A model generated the notes under the pieces. It saw only the letters and a list, made by a program, of their open reading frames with translations. It was not told the DNA's origin and ran no database searches. The position numbers and the translations under genes were made by a program. Positions 33,116 to 45,550 of a stretch of 64,000 nt of DNA are shown here, in pieces; position 1 is the stretch's first letter, and every line of letters starts with the position of its first letter. The DNA is taken from assembly GCA_032433765.1 (NCBI GenBank), contig JAVIAB010000092.1:101576564-101640563 (forward strand). The letters are read 5' to 3'. Source of the stretch: Megaustenia siamemsis (lineage: Eukaryota; Mollusca; Gastropoda; Stylommatophora; Ariophantidae).

Positions 33116-35120
33116 TCATTAAACAAGACTAGCCAACAATTATTCCCCACAACAGTGGTGGGATTCTTTTGATATAGATCTAGTATTGTGGCGGCTCTAG
33201 AATTGACCACCTCAGCTTCTTTAGCACGGGAAATCAGAAAATCTGCTGCAGGCATTACATTACATTTCAGAGTCCAAGAACCAACGACGTGTCTTGGACA
33301 TCGTCGCATTCCATCATCACTATTTCCCTGAACCGATATCAGTGGTCCTATATATCATCATTAGTCAATCTCTTTAATGACATGCATTCATGCTCACTCT
33401 TCGCTTCTTAATTTTCGTAAAAAACAATAATACTTCACAACGTGATCGTTATTTTAACTGCCTATTATTACATAAGGCTTAATGTTTGTTCATTTCTATT
33501 GAAATATTTTTTTTAATTGCCGTGCACTTGGTGAAGGTTCAAATGACGATGTGTTGATCTTATTTTTTTCAGCATCCGCATTCTCACTAAACACTAAACA
33601 TTCACCTTTACTTTTTTCTCGGAGTTTCTCATTCCCATCCCTTACCTTTAGTTATATTCTGTGCTACTTTAAAATTCCAGGTAAATTTGGGAGAATTTGT
33701 ACCTGGGGACTTTTTTTGTGAGCTAACAGAGAAAAATGTACACTTCACTGCAGGTAGTGTTTTGATGTGATACCTAAGTGACAGAACAGGTGATTGAAAT
33801 GGTAAAGGGGAAAGTAATGAACCCATAAAACACCTACAGTTACAATTTGTTATTTTAAATTGCCATGATTTTATGTACGTGCCCGTGTGTGTGTGCGCGT
33901 GTGTGTTCGCGTGTGTGTGCGCGTGTGTGTATCCTTGCGCTGCAATCCTTCTGGAAGAATCAAAATTCAGTGTAAACACATGAAATGTATAGCTGGTTCA
34001 GACGTAGATCTTGCCGTGGCTTACGTTACGAGTAGTTTATGAGACAGGAGCAACAGGTGCAACTGTTGATATCTAGCTTTCTCTGTCTCTCCATCTATCA
34101 TATGGGTCGGAGAAAGATGCATCGTGACAAAGAGTGCAGATATCTTAGCTTGAGGTATAAATTAGCGACACAATTTTTTGACGACTACTTATGGTTATGG
34201 TTATGGTTAGTCGAAGGCCCCGGTATCACTGCAAACGAATTAAAATCCATATTTGTTCAACTGCCCGTGCCAGTGGAATCATCCGAATTAAAGCTCATCT
34301 CATTGCAGGGTCCAAACAAAGAAAGGCAACTGCAGCCCCATCATAGCTGCTATAGCACACGCCAAAATATGTAAGGCCAAGCGGCAGAGAAAATGAACGC
34401 AGCGGAACTGTCCTTTGTCGTACTATAATATAATTCATCGTAAGCAATCTATATATCGAAACACGATCCGGATGAACAACGCAGCTCATGATGTGCACAG
34501 AGCACTAAACTCAGAGCTCCGGCGGCAAGACCGGACTTAGAATATGAGAAAACTGCAAGAAGGTACACTTTTTAGACTGAGCCTCAATGATTCCTGTCAC
34601 CTATCCGCCATATTGACCTGAAGTCCAATCATGATTTCTTAGCGTCATTGTAAAGGCGAACAGTGGAGAGGAGTAGTAGTCGGGTGAATGTAGCAGCAGC
34701 TGAAGCTGATGAACGTTTAGGTGAAAATTATTAATTTGGTGTGACTTTAAAGCGTCGATGTTCCTGAAAAGAAGACTGCCTTGTCATATTTTTCTTGTAT
34801 CACTAAACTAATTCAATACTTGTCAGCTCAACATACTGTATGGTACATCTTCTTACATATTTTCCTGCTTTTATCATGTTTTGCTTTTTTGCCGGTAGGC
34901 GTCGCAGTGCTTGACGTGTTTTCTGTCAAGGACATTTTCAGTGGCTTGGTACATAGTGATATTTTAATTGTCTTAGCATGTCGTAAATGGCCTTTATCTA
35001 TCTGCTTCATGATCTACCTCTATATCTTGGTTGTTTCATTTTGTTGTTATAAGCTCTTGACGCTAGTGCTAAGGGGTTCATGAACAGTAAATGTTCAAAT
35101 CACTTTAATTGTTATCTCTG
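33116..35120. other. Mostly unassigned; GT microsatellite and one interspersed repeat
   Basis: A (GT)n/(GC)n run lies at 33885-33931 and an interspersed repeat at 34465-34560 (inverted copy at 26375-26490). A hydrophobic 100-codon frame at 34781-35083 has no recognisable features and I do not call it a gene. Confidence 0.4.
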
Positions 35121-35124
35121 TATT

Positions 35125-35172
35125 CGATTTCATAAGAGAGTCTGGAGTATTACTCTGATTGAGTCTTGATCG

Positions 35173-35229
<57 letters not shown>

Positions 35230-35230
35230 C
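35125..35230 (-). repeat. Microsatellite-tailed interspersed repeat
   Basis: gagagtctggagtattactc, tgattgagtc and ttgatcgcac are followed by (CA)n and (GA)n. The reverse complement of this arrangement is present at 51045-51135, microsatellite included. Confidence 0.7.
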
Positions 35231-35239
35231 GATTATTAG

Positions 35240-35635
35240 TATAATCTAATGGTGTTTCTGATTTCATCGTTCTTTACAGGATCTCTTCGTGATTTATTCA
35301 CAGCTTTTGTCACAGCGTGTTACATATGCTTTATATCTATGTGAGCATAATTTACATGCAATAGTACTTTGTTTTTCCTCTTCTTTCTTTCCTTCCTCCT
35401 TTGCCTTTTAGCGTCGAGGTGAGATATAGTTTATCATCTTTTGCTCTTCTTTTGGCCACTCCTGCAGATGTGTTTCCTAGTGTTTCTAATATTCTATTAG
35501 TCCATCTTTATCGCGATAAACTCTTGGGTCTAGTGTTATTTATCGTTTGCTGTAAACTCATTGTCCGGCATTTTGATCTTTCTGTCTTATCACGCGACTA
35601 ACCTATTGTAGAAATAATAGAGACCTAACCTATTA
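35240..35635. other. No recognisable gene
   Basis: T-rich; no motif identified. Confidence 0.4.
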
Positions 35636-35641
35636 CAAAAC

Positions 35642-36385
35642 ATGTTGGACATTAAAGTGAAGGAAAGCAAAAATAAAGGACCCAACCTTAATAGCAAAAA
35701 GACAGAGGTAATGGTAACAACAAAGAAAAAGACATCACCTCAGTGCAAAATAAAGACAAGTGGAACAATATTAAAACAGGTAAATGAATTTAAATATCTG
35801 GGAACTTTGTTAACCTCAGACGGAAGATGTACAAAAGAGGTGAGATGTAGAATGGCTCAGGCAAAAGCAGCTTTCAATAAAATGAGGAAAATACTATGCA
35901 ATCTATTTTTGACAATAGAAACAAGAAAAAGAGTTCTTAAATGTTACGTAGAGCCAGTCTTAACATACGGATGCGAGTCGTGGACAATAGGACAACAGAC
36001 AAGAAAATCACTGGAGTCTGTAGAAATGTGGTTTTACAGAAGAATGTTGAGAATAACATGGACAACTAAGAAGAGTAATGAAGATGTTCTGAGAGAGGTC
36101 AAAGCAAAAAGAGAGCTAATTACAATGTTAGGAAGAGACAATTTTCAATCATCATTTTTTGGCCATGTAATGAGAAGAGAACAACTTGAATATATTGTAA
36201 CAACTGGAAAAATTGAGGGACGAAGAGATAGAGGGAAGCAAAGAGAAAAAAATAACAGACAGCTTAAGAGAATGGCTTGGCAGAAGGTCAACAACAGAAA
36301 TGATAAATAGCTGCCGAGATCGAAATTTGTGGAGAGACATGATCACCTACGCCCCTAGGCCCGGTACTTGATGATGATGAACCTA
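35642..36385 (+). pseudogene. RTE-like LINE 3' half with long open frame
   Basis: The 222-codon frame (35642-36310) covers the region after the RT catalytic motifs: LNSKKTEVMV, FKYLGTLLTSDGRCTKEVRC, YVEPVLTYGCESW, MWFYRRMLRITW, a FFGHVMRREQLEY motif and an R/K-rich linker. A 3' end with ggagagacatgatcac and gatgatgatg follows. The reading frame is open but the RT catalytic core and endonuclease are absent (5' truncation). Confidence 0.8.
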
Positions 36386-36689
36386 TTGTATCTGTTGTTT
36401 CTGTATGTATCCAACGGGTATTGTCCCTAGCTTTTTTCTCAGTTCTTCATTTATGATCTTATCTCTCAGAACGTTTTATGTCATGCGACTAGTACAGTTC
36501 ATTTCTGTAGTGGTAAAATTGCTTTTTTAATTCTGTTTTTAAGTATAGCGCCAAGATCTGGCATTTGTAGCATAACTTTGAAATGAAGATTGTGTTGTAG
36601 AGTCCGTTTTGCCTCTAGTGTCTTATTAAACTATAGTGATGACATCTCTCAGAATATTTGACAAACTTTGATTTGGCACGTTTTTATAG

Positions 36690-36845
36690 GTAATGTGGTC
36701 AGTGTTACATCAGACCGCCCTACTTTCACAGACAAATACGGTAATTATATAAAGTTGGATGGACCTAGGAGCAGTCCACCGAGACCAAAATCGATCTTGT
36801 ATCCTTAATAGTTCAGTTCACTAACCACGGAGCAACCGCGACTTC
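36690..36845 (-). mobile_element. Strongly diverged SINE family A copy
   Basis: The minus strand retains the tRNA-like start (cggttgctccgtggttagtg), a decayed box B region and the ctgaccacattacc landmark. The 3' part is lost. Confidence 0.55.
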
Positions 36846-39165
36846 AGTTATTGATTATTAATATGTATTATAATATTCCAGACATTTGTTTCTACCACTT
36901 TTTCTGTAATGATAATTCCATTGCCTCCGCTACATGACGTTTATTGTCTGATTATATTTGCAAATCAAATGGTTAGATTAAGGTGCATGTATTATGTAAA
37001 TGTTTGCCATTTTTTGTTCCCATGCTTATAGAAATATGGAAGCTTGATCCATCTACATTTAATAGAGCATGTTGTGATAATTTGAATCAGTTAATATCGT
37101 CATATTTATATATCTAATGCATAAATATTTTACTTAGAATTATGTTCTTGAGTAAACATAATCTTAACATTTATATAAGAACTATATCGGCTTATGTTTT
37201 GCTGTTGCGTTTATAGTTATATTATTTATTGGCACGTGGTTCCCAGAGTTATAACACTTTTATTTATAGTTAAATGGTTCTAGCAAATGCAGAATGTAGT
37301 GACCAAGCTATGAGACATAACGATTTCACTAATGACTTCAGAATATGACTGGATCTTGTCTATCATCAAATCTATGATGCTGTTCTTTTATGAATTAAAA
37401 AAAGGAATTAGTGAAAATGATGATTTGTCCCAATTACAAAACAGTCTGCTTTTAGTTTGTTTGGCTTATTTGTGTGCTATTCATTGAACCATTATGAGCA
37501 CAAATACCACATAATCAACATTTTTTGTGTAGTGTCCTATTTCCAGATTGTTTTAATGACTTCAGCTCACAAAGCAATGGTTTTCTCTCGCACAATGAAG
37601 TTCATGAAAGTAGCGAAAGTGAGGTGTTGCAGACTTCGGATGTTTTGATTATCTTGTTATTGGTACTTTGGGCAGTTCACTACTCTCTCCTGTTCATCTG
37701 ACTGGTTTCCACCCGCGAGCTGCCTTGGTGGAAGGAGAAGCAAAAAGACGACAGTTTTAATCTGCCTGACTCTTAATTCTATCTTCTGCCTTGAGGCAGG
37801 TATCTAATCTCCTCTGCTGTCGTCTAACATTTCTGTCTAGTGTGCCTTGAGCTTCCTGGGCCAAAAGGTAGGTTCCCTGTTAGTGCTGAGTCTGGAGTCT
37901 AAGTCTTATCTGTAAATATATCTGTCTAAGTCTTCTCCGGGTCTTTTTGTGTATATCTTAACCACTCCCACCTGGCTAAGGTTCGTGGGAATCTAATCTA
38001 TACACGGTTTATCCTTCGTCCGCCTCCAGTTACTGTCTATTTAACTCCGCCTTTTAATTATGTCCATAGTCTTATTGCTTTAGGGGTCCTGTAGACACCT
38101 GTCAAACTTCCTAAACTTCTTTCCCTCACAACTGATGCTTACGTTGGTCTTCGACCACACGCGGTGATTCTTTGATCTCCAAGTCAGAGAGAACTCAAAG
38201 CGTTTCCCACCGCTGAACATAAAGATGCCCAGGGTGAGTCTCTTGATTACGTCCCTTGGCGGCTTAATTCAGATTGTTTCAGGGCTGGACTAGCTATCTC
38301 ATATCAGCAGGTGTCGGAGTCCATCGGCCGCTTCGTTGCGTTATGTAACTTTGTCGGCAAGCGTAAAACATCTGTCTGGATTTCCACGTTCAGGTTGAAC
38401 ACCTGTACGTACTTTCTTGCAGTCTTATAGTTAGTTACGCCACAGCGTCTGGGTTCGGTAGACTAACGTCTCCTTGCTAATCCTTAAATCTTCATTTTCA
38501 TTCTACGCCGCCTAAAACTATTGTACCTCTTATCATCGTCGTATCATTCTATTCTTCCTCTCTCGATCGTCATTTTCTTCTACTCTTATCATTATCCTTC
38601 ATGGCTGAGTCACACTGTAACAGAGAATGAGCACTGGCTCACTCGAAATACTGGGGTCTGATAATATTTCATTTAAACTTCCAAACAACACATGCCAAGG
38701 GGCATCACTTTACTTACCGTATAACGCATGCTCAAGTGAATTTAAATGATACAATCAGTAAGTAATCAAAACAATCTATAACCAATTTGATAGGTTCTAA
38801 ACTTATCACAAGCAAAATGACATTAGCACTAAATCACTAACTGAATAATAATGCATTGTGATACTGAGGAACGATGTTATCAGAAAGCAAAGATAACAAA
38901 GTCATTGACAAATTCTACTTGACATTAGAATACCTGTATTTCCATTCTGTGTGCGCTACAGATAGAAATAGTGATTATGTGAGTTATTTAGCCATTACTA
39001 CAACACATGGAGAAATTAAATAATTCACTGTATCAACTATCCAGTGGAAAGATACGGTACGGATTCCATACTTTTTTCTATTGACAAAGCAGAATGATAT
39101 ATTTAATTTCATTCTGGAACAAAAATAATTTTTCCCACAGGAAAAACTCATCCTGCAATCATCCA
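36846..39165. other. No recognisable gene
   Basis: 36846-37650 is AT-rich. 37680-38640 is pyrimidine-rich on the plus strand and less AT-rich, with no long ORF on either strand and no match to other parts of the window. 38640-39165 is AT-rich again. Confidence 0.4.
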
Positions 39166-39169
39166 TCTA

Positions 39170-39600
39170 CACAAGCGCAGCGACAATGGCCGGTCCTGTG
39201 ATCACCACAGGGAGATCTCACTTCTCTGATTTGCTGAACGAGTATTGGTCAGACTTACAACGCTTAATTAATCATCAAAACAGAACCTACTCCCGGATGA
39301 ACAATATGGATTTAGGAGAGGATGTGGAAAGGTGGGCATGAATACTCCCTACTCGTCTATGTCAAGAGAAATGTCGGAAACACTTAGAACCTCTTCAACA
39401 CATTTATAAATATGACAATCATGTAAAGACTGCGCGGCAGTGTGTGGGGTTGAATAGAGTCAACTTTACAACGAAACTGAAAGTCTACCGCGCCATAATT
39501 GTCTCTACACTGGTCTATGCCTGGGAAACATGGATAATATGCAGCAGAAAAACCGTACTATTTTTACATGAGCTGATTCCTGCTGAACACAATAAAGCAG
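39170..39600 (+). pseudogene. Heavily decayed LINE RT fragment
   Basis: Pieces read CDHHREISLL, then a FRRGCG-like motif and, after a gap, NRVNFTTKLKVYRAIIVSTLVYAWETW, which corresponds to the post-RT YGCETW region. Large internal deletions and stops. Confidence 0.55.
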
Positions 39601-39639
39601 GAAAAATTATGAATCTTTAAAGTCTTCATGAAGCCGTAA

Positions 39640-40859
39640 TCCTTGTATCAATTGCCGCTGCAATAGGGGAAATATACCGTACAGGATACATACCAAACGA
39701 TCTAAAAACATCAACTTTCATTGCATTGCCTAAAAAGAATGGTGCAGTTGAATGCAGTGATTTCAGAACAATAAGCCTAATGAGCCAGGTAACAAACATT
39801 TTACTAAAAGTTATACAGGGAAGGATTCAGAATAAAATCAATACTGAATTAGATGAGCAACAATTTGGATTCAGGAAAAACAGTGGAACAAAAGAAGCCA
39901 TATTTAGCATGAGAACATTGATTGAAAAGTACACAGAAGTAAACAAACCAATATATGCCTGCTTTATAGACTACACGAAAGCTTTTGATAGAATACACCA
40001 TAACCAACTTATAGACTGCCTAAAGGATATAAATCTAGACGACACAGACATACGACTAATATGTAATTTGTACTGGGAGCAAACAGCAATAATAAGATAT
40101 AACAAGGAGAACTCTACACCCATGGACATACAAAGAGGAGTAAGACAAGAATGCATCCTATCACCAAGCTTGTTCAATCTATACACTGAGCAAATCTTTA
40201 AAAACATCTCAGAGATGCCAGGCCTAAACATTAATGGAAACATAATCAATAACCTAATATATGCTGATGATACTGTTCTACTAAAGATCTTCAACAATTG
40301 CTTAATGTGATATATATAACAAGCAAAAAATATGGACTAGAAATGAATATCAAAAAGACTAAAACTATGATCATAAACAAAGAAAATTATCAAGACCTAC
40401 AATTAAATATTACAGTTGAGGGAACACATCTGGAGACAGTCCAGAGCTACAACTACTTTGGACATACTATAACCAATGATGGGACATGTAAAATTGAAAT
40501 AAACAAAAGAATAGGTATGGCAAAAAGTAATTTTAATGCCATGAAAAATGGGCTGAAACTAAGAATGACAAAATGTTACATCTTCTCAATATTCCTGTAT
40601 GGTGCAGAAACATGGACATTAGACAAGAAAACAGAACAGAAAATTGAAGCTTTTGAAATGTGGATTTATAGAAGAATAGGTAGAAATGGGTGGAAAGAAA
40701 AGATAACAAACGATGAAGTTTTAAAACAACTGAAAATAAAAAGAGAACTACTAAATACAATTAAGACAAGACAAATAAAATTTTTTGGGCATGTTAAAAG
40801 ACACAACAGCCTACTAAAAGTAATATTGGAAGGAAAAATACAAGGTAAAAGAGGCATCA
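39640..40859 (+). pseudogene. LINE reverse transcriptase with one frameshift
   Basis: Frame 39726-40310 encodes RT: FIDYTKAFDR (motif A), GVRQECILSP (the usual Gly-Cys is Glu-Cys) and catalytic YADD near the end. A frameshift at about 40290-40310 moves to frame 40298-40930, which carries the post-RT region (SYNYFGHTITNDGTCK, YGAETWTLDKK, MWIYRRIGR, FFGHVKRH) up to KIQGKRG. There the sequence switches abruptly into the opposite-strand LINE tail at 40860. No endonuclease. Clade unresolved. Confidence 0.8.
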
Positions 40860-41085
40860 TCATTGAGTGCCTTCTCCGCAACGAAGGTTGGCTACCATGG
40901 ATCGCCATTCTACTCTGTTTCTTGCTTTGATGGTGCAGGCTGTCATAGATTGACTTGTCCATCTTTTGATGTTACTCGTCCATGTTAGTCTTGGTCTGTC
41001 TCTGCCTCTTTTACCTTGTATTTTTCGCCACACATGCAGATATTCTTCGATTTCAGAGGTAATTATCTTTATTGTCAAGAGTTGT
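40860..41085 (-). pseudogene. LINE C-terminus in inverted orientation
   Basis: The minus-strand frame 40860-41078 encodes RKIQGKRGRDRPRLTW, TSNIKRWTSQ and RVEWRSMVANLRCGEG, ending in a tail of atgatgat. It belongs with 21255-21450. The DNA encoding KIQGKRG (gaaaaatacaaggtaaaaga) is also the last piece of the plus-strand LINE, at about 40831, so this junction is a fold-back at shared sequence. Confidence 0.75.
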
Positions 41086-41274
41086 ACCGTTTTTAGTTAC
41101 ATTTTTCTCCTTATCAATTGTTCCAGGGCAGCGGTAGCTTGTAACTTACTCTTCTCGATTGCCAGCTATTAAGCTTCTTTTAACGTACTCCGAATGTACA
41201 CGGGACCTTCTGTTTTTTGTCGTTACCCGAGAGGTCTAGCTATTGGATCTTAATACCCAGAGACCAGGGGAGAT

Positions 41275-41690
41275 TAAAACCACGGATTTAATTTTAACCG
41301 TTATAATTAAAACCACAAAGAAACCACGGATTTTATGTTAACCATTACCATGAGAATTAACATACCATTGTTATGGAAACACAACCATAGATTTTAGAAG
41401 CAGTGATCTCTGCAATATGTGTCACTTTGGCACGCAAGGTTTCTGTTTTTGAGATTGTAGTTCTGCCCTATGTGCCGTCTTCGGCTGGAAAGGACTATAG
41501 ATAGATTATCATGAAAACCACAAGGAAACCACGGATTTCATTTTAACCATTATCATTAAAACCACAAAGAAACCACGGATTTCATTTTAACCATTATCAT
41601 TAAAACCACAAAGAAACCACGGATTTCATTTTAACCATTATCATTAAAACCACCAAGAAACCACGGATTTCATTTTTTTAGAAAATGTCC
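41275..41690. repeat. 44-bp tandem repeat interrupted by a LINE tail
   Basis: The unit is attaaaaccacaaagaaacc followed by acggatttcattttaaccat and tatc. About seven copies, complete and partial. Positions 41390-41510 hold non-repeat DNA with an RTE-like 3' tail (ccctatgtgccgtcttcggc, tagatagat). Confidence 0.85.
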
Positions 41691-41694
41691 GTAG

Positions 41695-41760
41695 CCTGTG
41701 GTGGATATCGAACCCAAGATCTACTTGTCCAGAGGTCGACATCTTAACTCTAGATCCTGT
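41695..41760 (-). mobile_element. SINE family C, partial
   Basis: The minus strand shows cgacctctggacaagtagat and box B-like gggttcgatatcc, matching the tRNA-like head of 31868-32062. Confidence 0.5.
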
Positions 41761-42024
41761 GTTACTTTTGGACTCTAGTTGCTTTTCTTTTCACTTAACA
41801 CTTAAGAGTGAAGAAAACCCTTGTATCTTTTATATGCGCAATACCATGGTTACATACAACCTATTTACCGAAAAGTGTCGAATCGGTGAAGCTCGGACTA
41901 AAACACCGATCAATCGATCCAAGCTCAAGAGATTGGTATCAATGTGCTCTCTGTATTCAAAGATGAGAGTTTTATACACACAAACAAAAGCTGAACAATA
42001 ATATAATATATTTTAAATCTTCTT

Positions 42025-42052
42025 CCTCTCTCTCTCAATTACTCTCTCTCTT

Positions 42053-42099
<47 letters not shown>

Positions 42100-42102
42100 G
42101 TC
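42025..42102. repeat. (CT)n microsatellite
   Basis: Near-perfect CT/TTTCTC run. Confidence 0.95.
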
Positions 42103-42439
42103 ATGGCTGGCTGATTGGTATTAGTATGTGTACCTTCCTGACGAGATACAATCTGATCAACCTCAGATTATGAACTTTTGATCTCCCTCACTTAATATTT
42201 GATTTGCATGTCTAGAGCATCTGATCCCTGGATGTTACTCACTCCGTAGTTGCACTGCTATTATTCTATTTTATTGAACTGCCCTCTACTTTTCCACCTT
42301 CCGGCGCAATGTTCGAGATTCGTCAGATATATATAAGAAAAATATGGTCATGATTTACAGGAGTTCACTTCCTAGTTGATCTGTTCCTTTATTTGTAGCT
42401 CTCTGGCAGAAGTTAAAGTTCTGAAGAGCCCACTATGGC

Positions 42440-42740
42440 TTATTCATAAGGCTTATTGTGTGATGATCATTGCATTATGTCGCACCAGATTTCTTTGGTA
42501 GGGCTATGAATATTAATTTTAGTAGGTCGTCTGGTATATATCCGCTGTTATAGATATCATTCAATATTTTTGTTATTATTTCTATTCTAAAAGCACCCAT
42601 GGCTTCAATCTCTTCTTTAGTTACATTATCTGGTCCAGGAGTTTATCTTGCTTCCATATTGCGCGAGGCGTCTTCCACTTCTTTGAGTATTTCTCGTCCT
42701 TCCCCATTATTCTTAACATTTACTTCTGTAACTTAGGCCT
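42440..42740 (-). pseudogene. LINE RT N-terminal fragment
   Basis: The minus strand reads EVEDASRNMEA, then TPGPDNVTKEEIEAMGAFRIE and IYNSGYIPDD, the canonical start of a LINE RT domain (the A-PGPDN motif). Only this segment is kept. Confidence 0.65.
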
Positions 42741-42833
42741 TCAGCAAAAACAACAAAGAATATACACTTATATGTAATATGATTTCCTTAGTTCAACATT
42801 ATTTTGCTTTAGATACTTCATTATTAGTTAGCT

Positions 42834-43123
42834 ATGCAGAACTAACGGGAGCCGCGATAGCTCAGTGGTTAGTGAACTGGACTACAAAGGACAAAGGGTA
42901 GGGTTCGATTCCAACCGACGGCTTCCGGGTTCACCCAGCCTTAAATGCTTACCGGATTTTTTCTGGGAAAGTAAAGCGGCACGGGCGTAATACCGACCAC
43001 ATTACCCCAAAAGTCATGTGCCGAAGGTCTGTAAAATTTATGGTCACTAACACCATATTCCCTAAACGCCGCCACTTGGCGTGACGGGGGTACTTTACTT
43101 TTTCTTTTTTAATGCAGAGCTAA
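42834..43123 (+). mobile_element. SINE family A copy, near consensus
   Basis: Full length with box A tagctcagtgg, box B ggttcgattcc, the central cgtaataccgaccacattac and the 3' end ggcgtgacgggggtacttta with a T-rich tail. Flanked by atgcagaactaa (42834) and atgcagagctaa (43112), a 12-bp target duplication with one change. Confidence 0.88.
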
Positions 43124-43157
43124 TTGTCTTTTACTTACATATCTGGGTGTGTGTTGT

Positions 43158-43192
43158 TACTGACGACGGCTTAATGGGCCGAAACGTCGTTC
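43158..43192 (+). ncRNA. Hammerhead-like core (tentative)
   Basis: ctgacga, a hairpin ggct/ggcc, then gaaacgtc matches the conserved bases of a hammerhead ribozyme with a very short stem III. Flanking stem I pairing is weak. Possibly the remnant of a Penelope-like element or a retrozyme. Confidence 0.25.
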
Positions 43193-43369
43193 AAATGTGT
43201 GTCGTCTATTAATTACGTACAGCTTTAACTATACCATTTTTCTATATTTTTTTGTAATTTCTCCTCTGTTCCATTATCTCCAAATAGTGTGGCCTAGTAC
43301 TTTAAATTCTTCATTCTCCTATGCCACAAAATTCTATAAGACATCCTTTATGGCCTATGGCCCTTTTCG

Positions 43370-45026
43370 TCTTATCAGGCGGTCTAGTGGAGGCTATTGT
43401 GCATTTTTTGAGGTTTTGCTTTTTTCGAACGGCTTCTCTCGTAGATAATTCTACAAATGTTTGACAAACACACGCGATCACAGAATGAACAAGTCAAGCC
43501 CACTGATCCACAGGGTTTTCCAATCCTTTTTCAGCAGTCTTTTCTCGTCTAAATTTTGCCTTAGCACAGTCTCAAATGATGTTATACCATTTCTTATACA
43601 TGCTCTCCATGCTGTGTAATCACTTGCCAGATGTTCACAGTTATATTCACATATGGAGAAGTCATTCAGAGATGATTTACAATATCTCTATATCGTAGTT
43701 TAGGTCTGCCGATTTGTCTTTTTCCGTGTGTTAGGTAGCCATATAGTAATTGCCTGGGGATGCGCTTTTCTTCCATTTGCTGGATATTTCCCAGCCATCC
43801 TAGTCTTCGACATCTGAGCATCGACATGATTGTTGGGGTAGCACGTTGCAGGACAGTTAAGTTGGTTATTTTATCCTGCCGTTTGATGTGCATTATTCTG
43901 CGGAGACATCGCATATGGAAGACATTTAATCTTTTTTTCCTGGCTTGAGTATGTTGTCCAGGTTTCAGATCCATATAATAGTGTGCTAAGCACACAAGTT
44001 TGATATATTAAGAGTTTGGTCTTTAGTGTTAGTTTAGTGTTGTTCCAGGCTCTTTCTGTGAGTTTGCCGAAAGTCGTAGCTGCCTTACCTATTAGGCTGT
44101 TTATTTCATCATCAAGAGAAGTGGTTTGATTAATTTTGGATCCAAGATACATGAATTTCTGAACTGATTCTAGTGGACAATCTTTTAAAGTGATTAATAG
44201 AGGTTTGATGTCGCCTTGACTTAGTATTACTGTTTTCTGAAAGCTAATTAACAGTGAAAAAAGGTCACATGTTTTGTCTAGGTTGTTGATCAGCGATTGT
44301 AGGGTGGCTTCACTATGAGCGTCTAGGGCTGCATCATCAGCAAATTCTTTAAGTAGGGCAACATTTGTTTTGGTTTTTGCTCTTAGTCGTGTTAAGTTGA
44401 ACAGTGAGCCATCTGATCTTGTGAGAATGTAAATTATCTCCTGAGCTGTTTCGAAGGCGTAATTTAGGAGGGCAGCAAAAAATATACCAAAATGGGTGGG
44501 GGCGAGGACATATTCCTGTTTCACTCCGTTATTGACTTTGAAACACTCTGATGAACTCCCATTAAAGTAGATTTTAGCATTCATGTCTTCATGAAAGGAC
44601 ACAATCAGCTTAAGTAATTTAGGTGGGTAGCCTATGTTTTCTAACACACACCCTGTAGAGCCCATTTCTGTCATCTGAGTCGAAGGCCTTTGTGAGATCC
44701 ACAAAGACAACATAGAGAGGCATATTTTGTTCCCGGCATTTTTCTTGTAATTGTCTAAGTGTGAAAATCATGTCTATAGTTGATCTCCTGGCTCTAAAGC
44801 CGCATTGAGACTCGGGAAGAATACGTTCTGCATGTTTATGCAGGCGTTTTAGTAATACTCTCGCAAATGCATTGCCGGCTGTGCTAAGGAGAGAGATACC
44901 TCTGTAATTATTGCAATCGCCACTCTCTCCTTTGTTTTTGTATATTGTTATGATCTTAGCATTTCTCTTATCATGAGGTATTTCTCCTTGTCTCCAGCAT
45001 TTGATTAACAGCTTTACCATTAGCAC
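43370..45026 (-). pseudogene. Long LINE reverse-transcriptase pseudogene
   Basis: Read from 45026 to 43370, three overlapping frames encode nearly a whole RT domain plus C-terminus. They show CNNYRGISLLST, CGFRARRSTIDMIFTLRQLQ, the motif A VVFVDLTKAFDS, a frame change near 44619-44713, NNGVKQEYVLAP, catalytic FADDAAL, LYGSETWTTYS, a second frame change near 43871-43995, then GRPKLRYRDIVNHL and a 3' UTR shared with 28945-29295. The N-terminal endonuclease is missing. Relatives: 53550-54020 (+). Confidence 0.82.
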
Positions 45027-45029
45027 TAA

Positions 45030-45545
45030 GATAATTAATATTCGTGACTTTCACAAACCAAACTCCAGGTGAGCGATATATGACCACCTAAGTCGTGCTG
45101 TTTTACTTGTTGTTCTGGTTACTACGTTAACACGAAATAAAGAATGTTAACGAGATACGTGATTTTGTGACAGTTCTAAGTTGTTGTATGTACAATACCG
45201 ACACACCAATAACACGATAATAACAGATGCTGCATTTCTACCCGCTAATTAAGTGCATGCTGGTGTTTGTTAATTCATTAAAAAATAAAAGTAACATTTT
45301 TACTATTTTTATTTACCATAATTAATTATTTGTTTCTCTTGAATGAACATGGGATTCAGGGGCATTATTATAGAGTTCGAGCACTAGGTTGATAGATTTC
45401 TGTGTTGTCAAGAAAGAGACTGCAATGTTAATGGACACTGTCCGAGTATAGTGATGACGGATATAAGCTCGGCTTTTTATTAGGTCGGAGCTATCCGAAA
45501 CGCGTTCCAGTAAATATTTAGAACTTACCTCATATTGAGATCTAT
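45030..45545. other. No recognisable gene
   Basis: AT-rich; nothing identified on either strand. Confidence 0.4.
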
Positions 45546-45550
45546 AGAGC

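Noticed and set aside
34781..35083. 100-codon hydrophobic plus-strand frame
   Set aside because: No family resemblance; T-rich composition explains the hydrophobicity.
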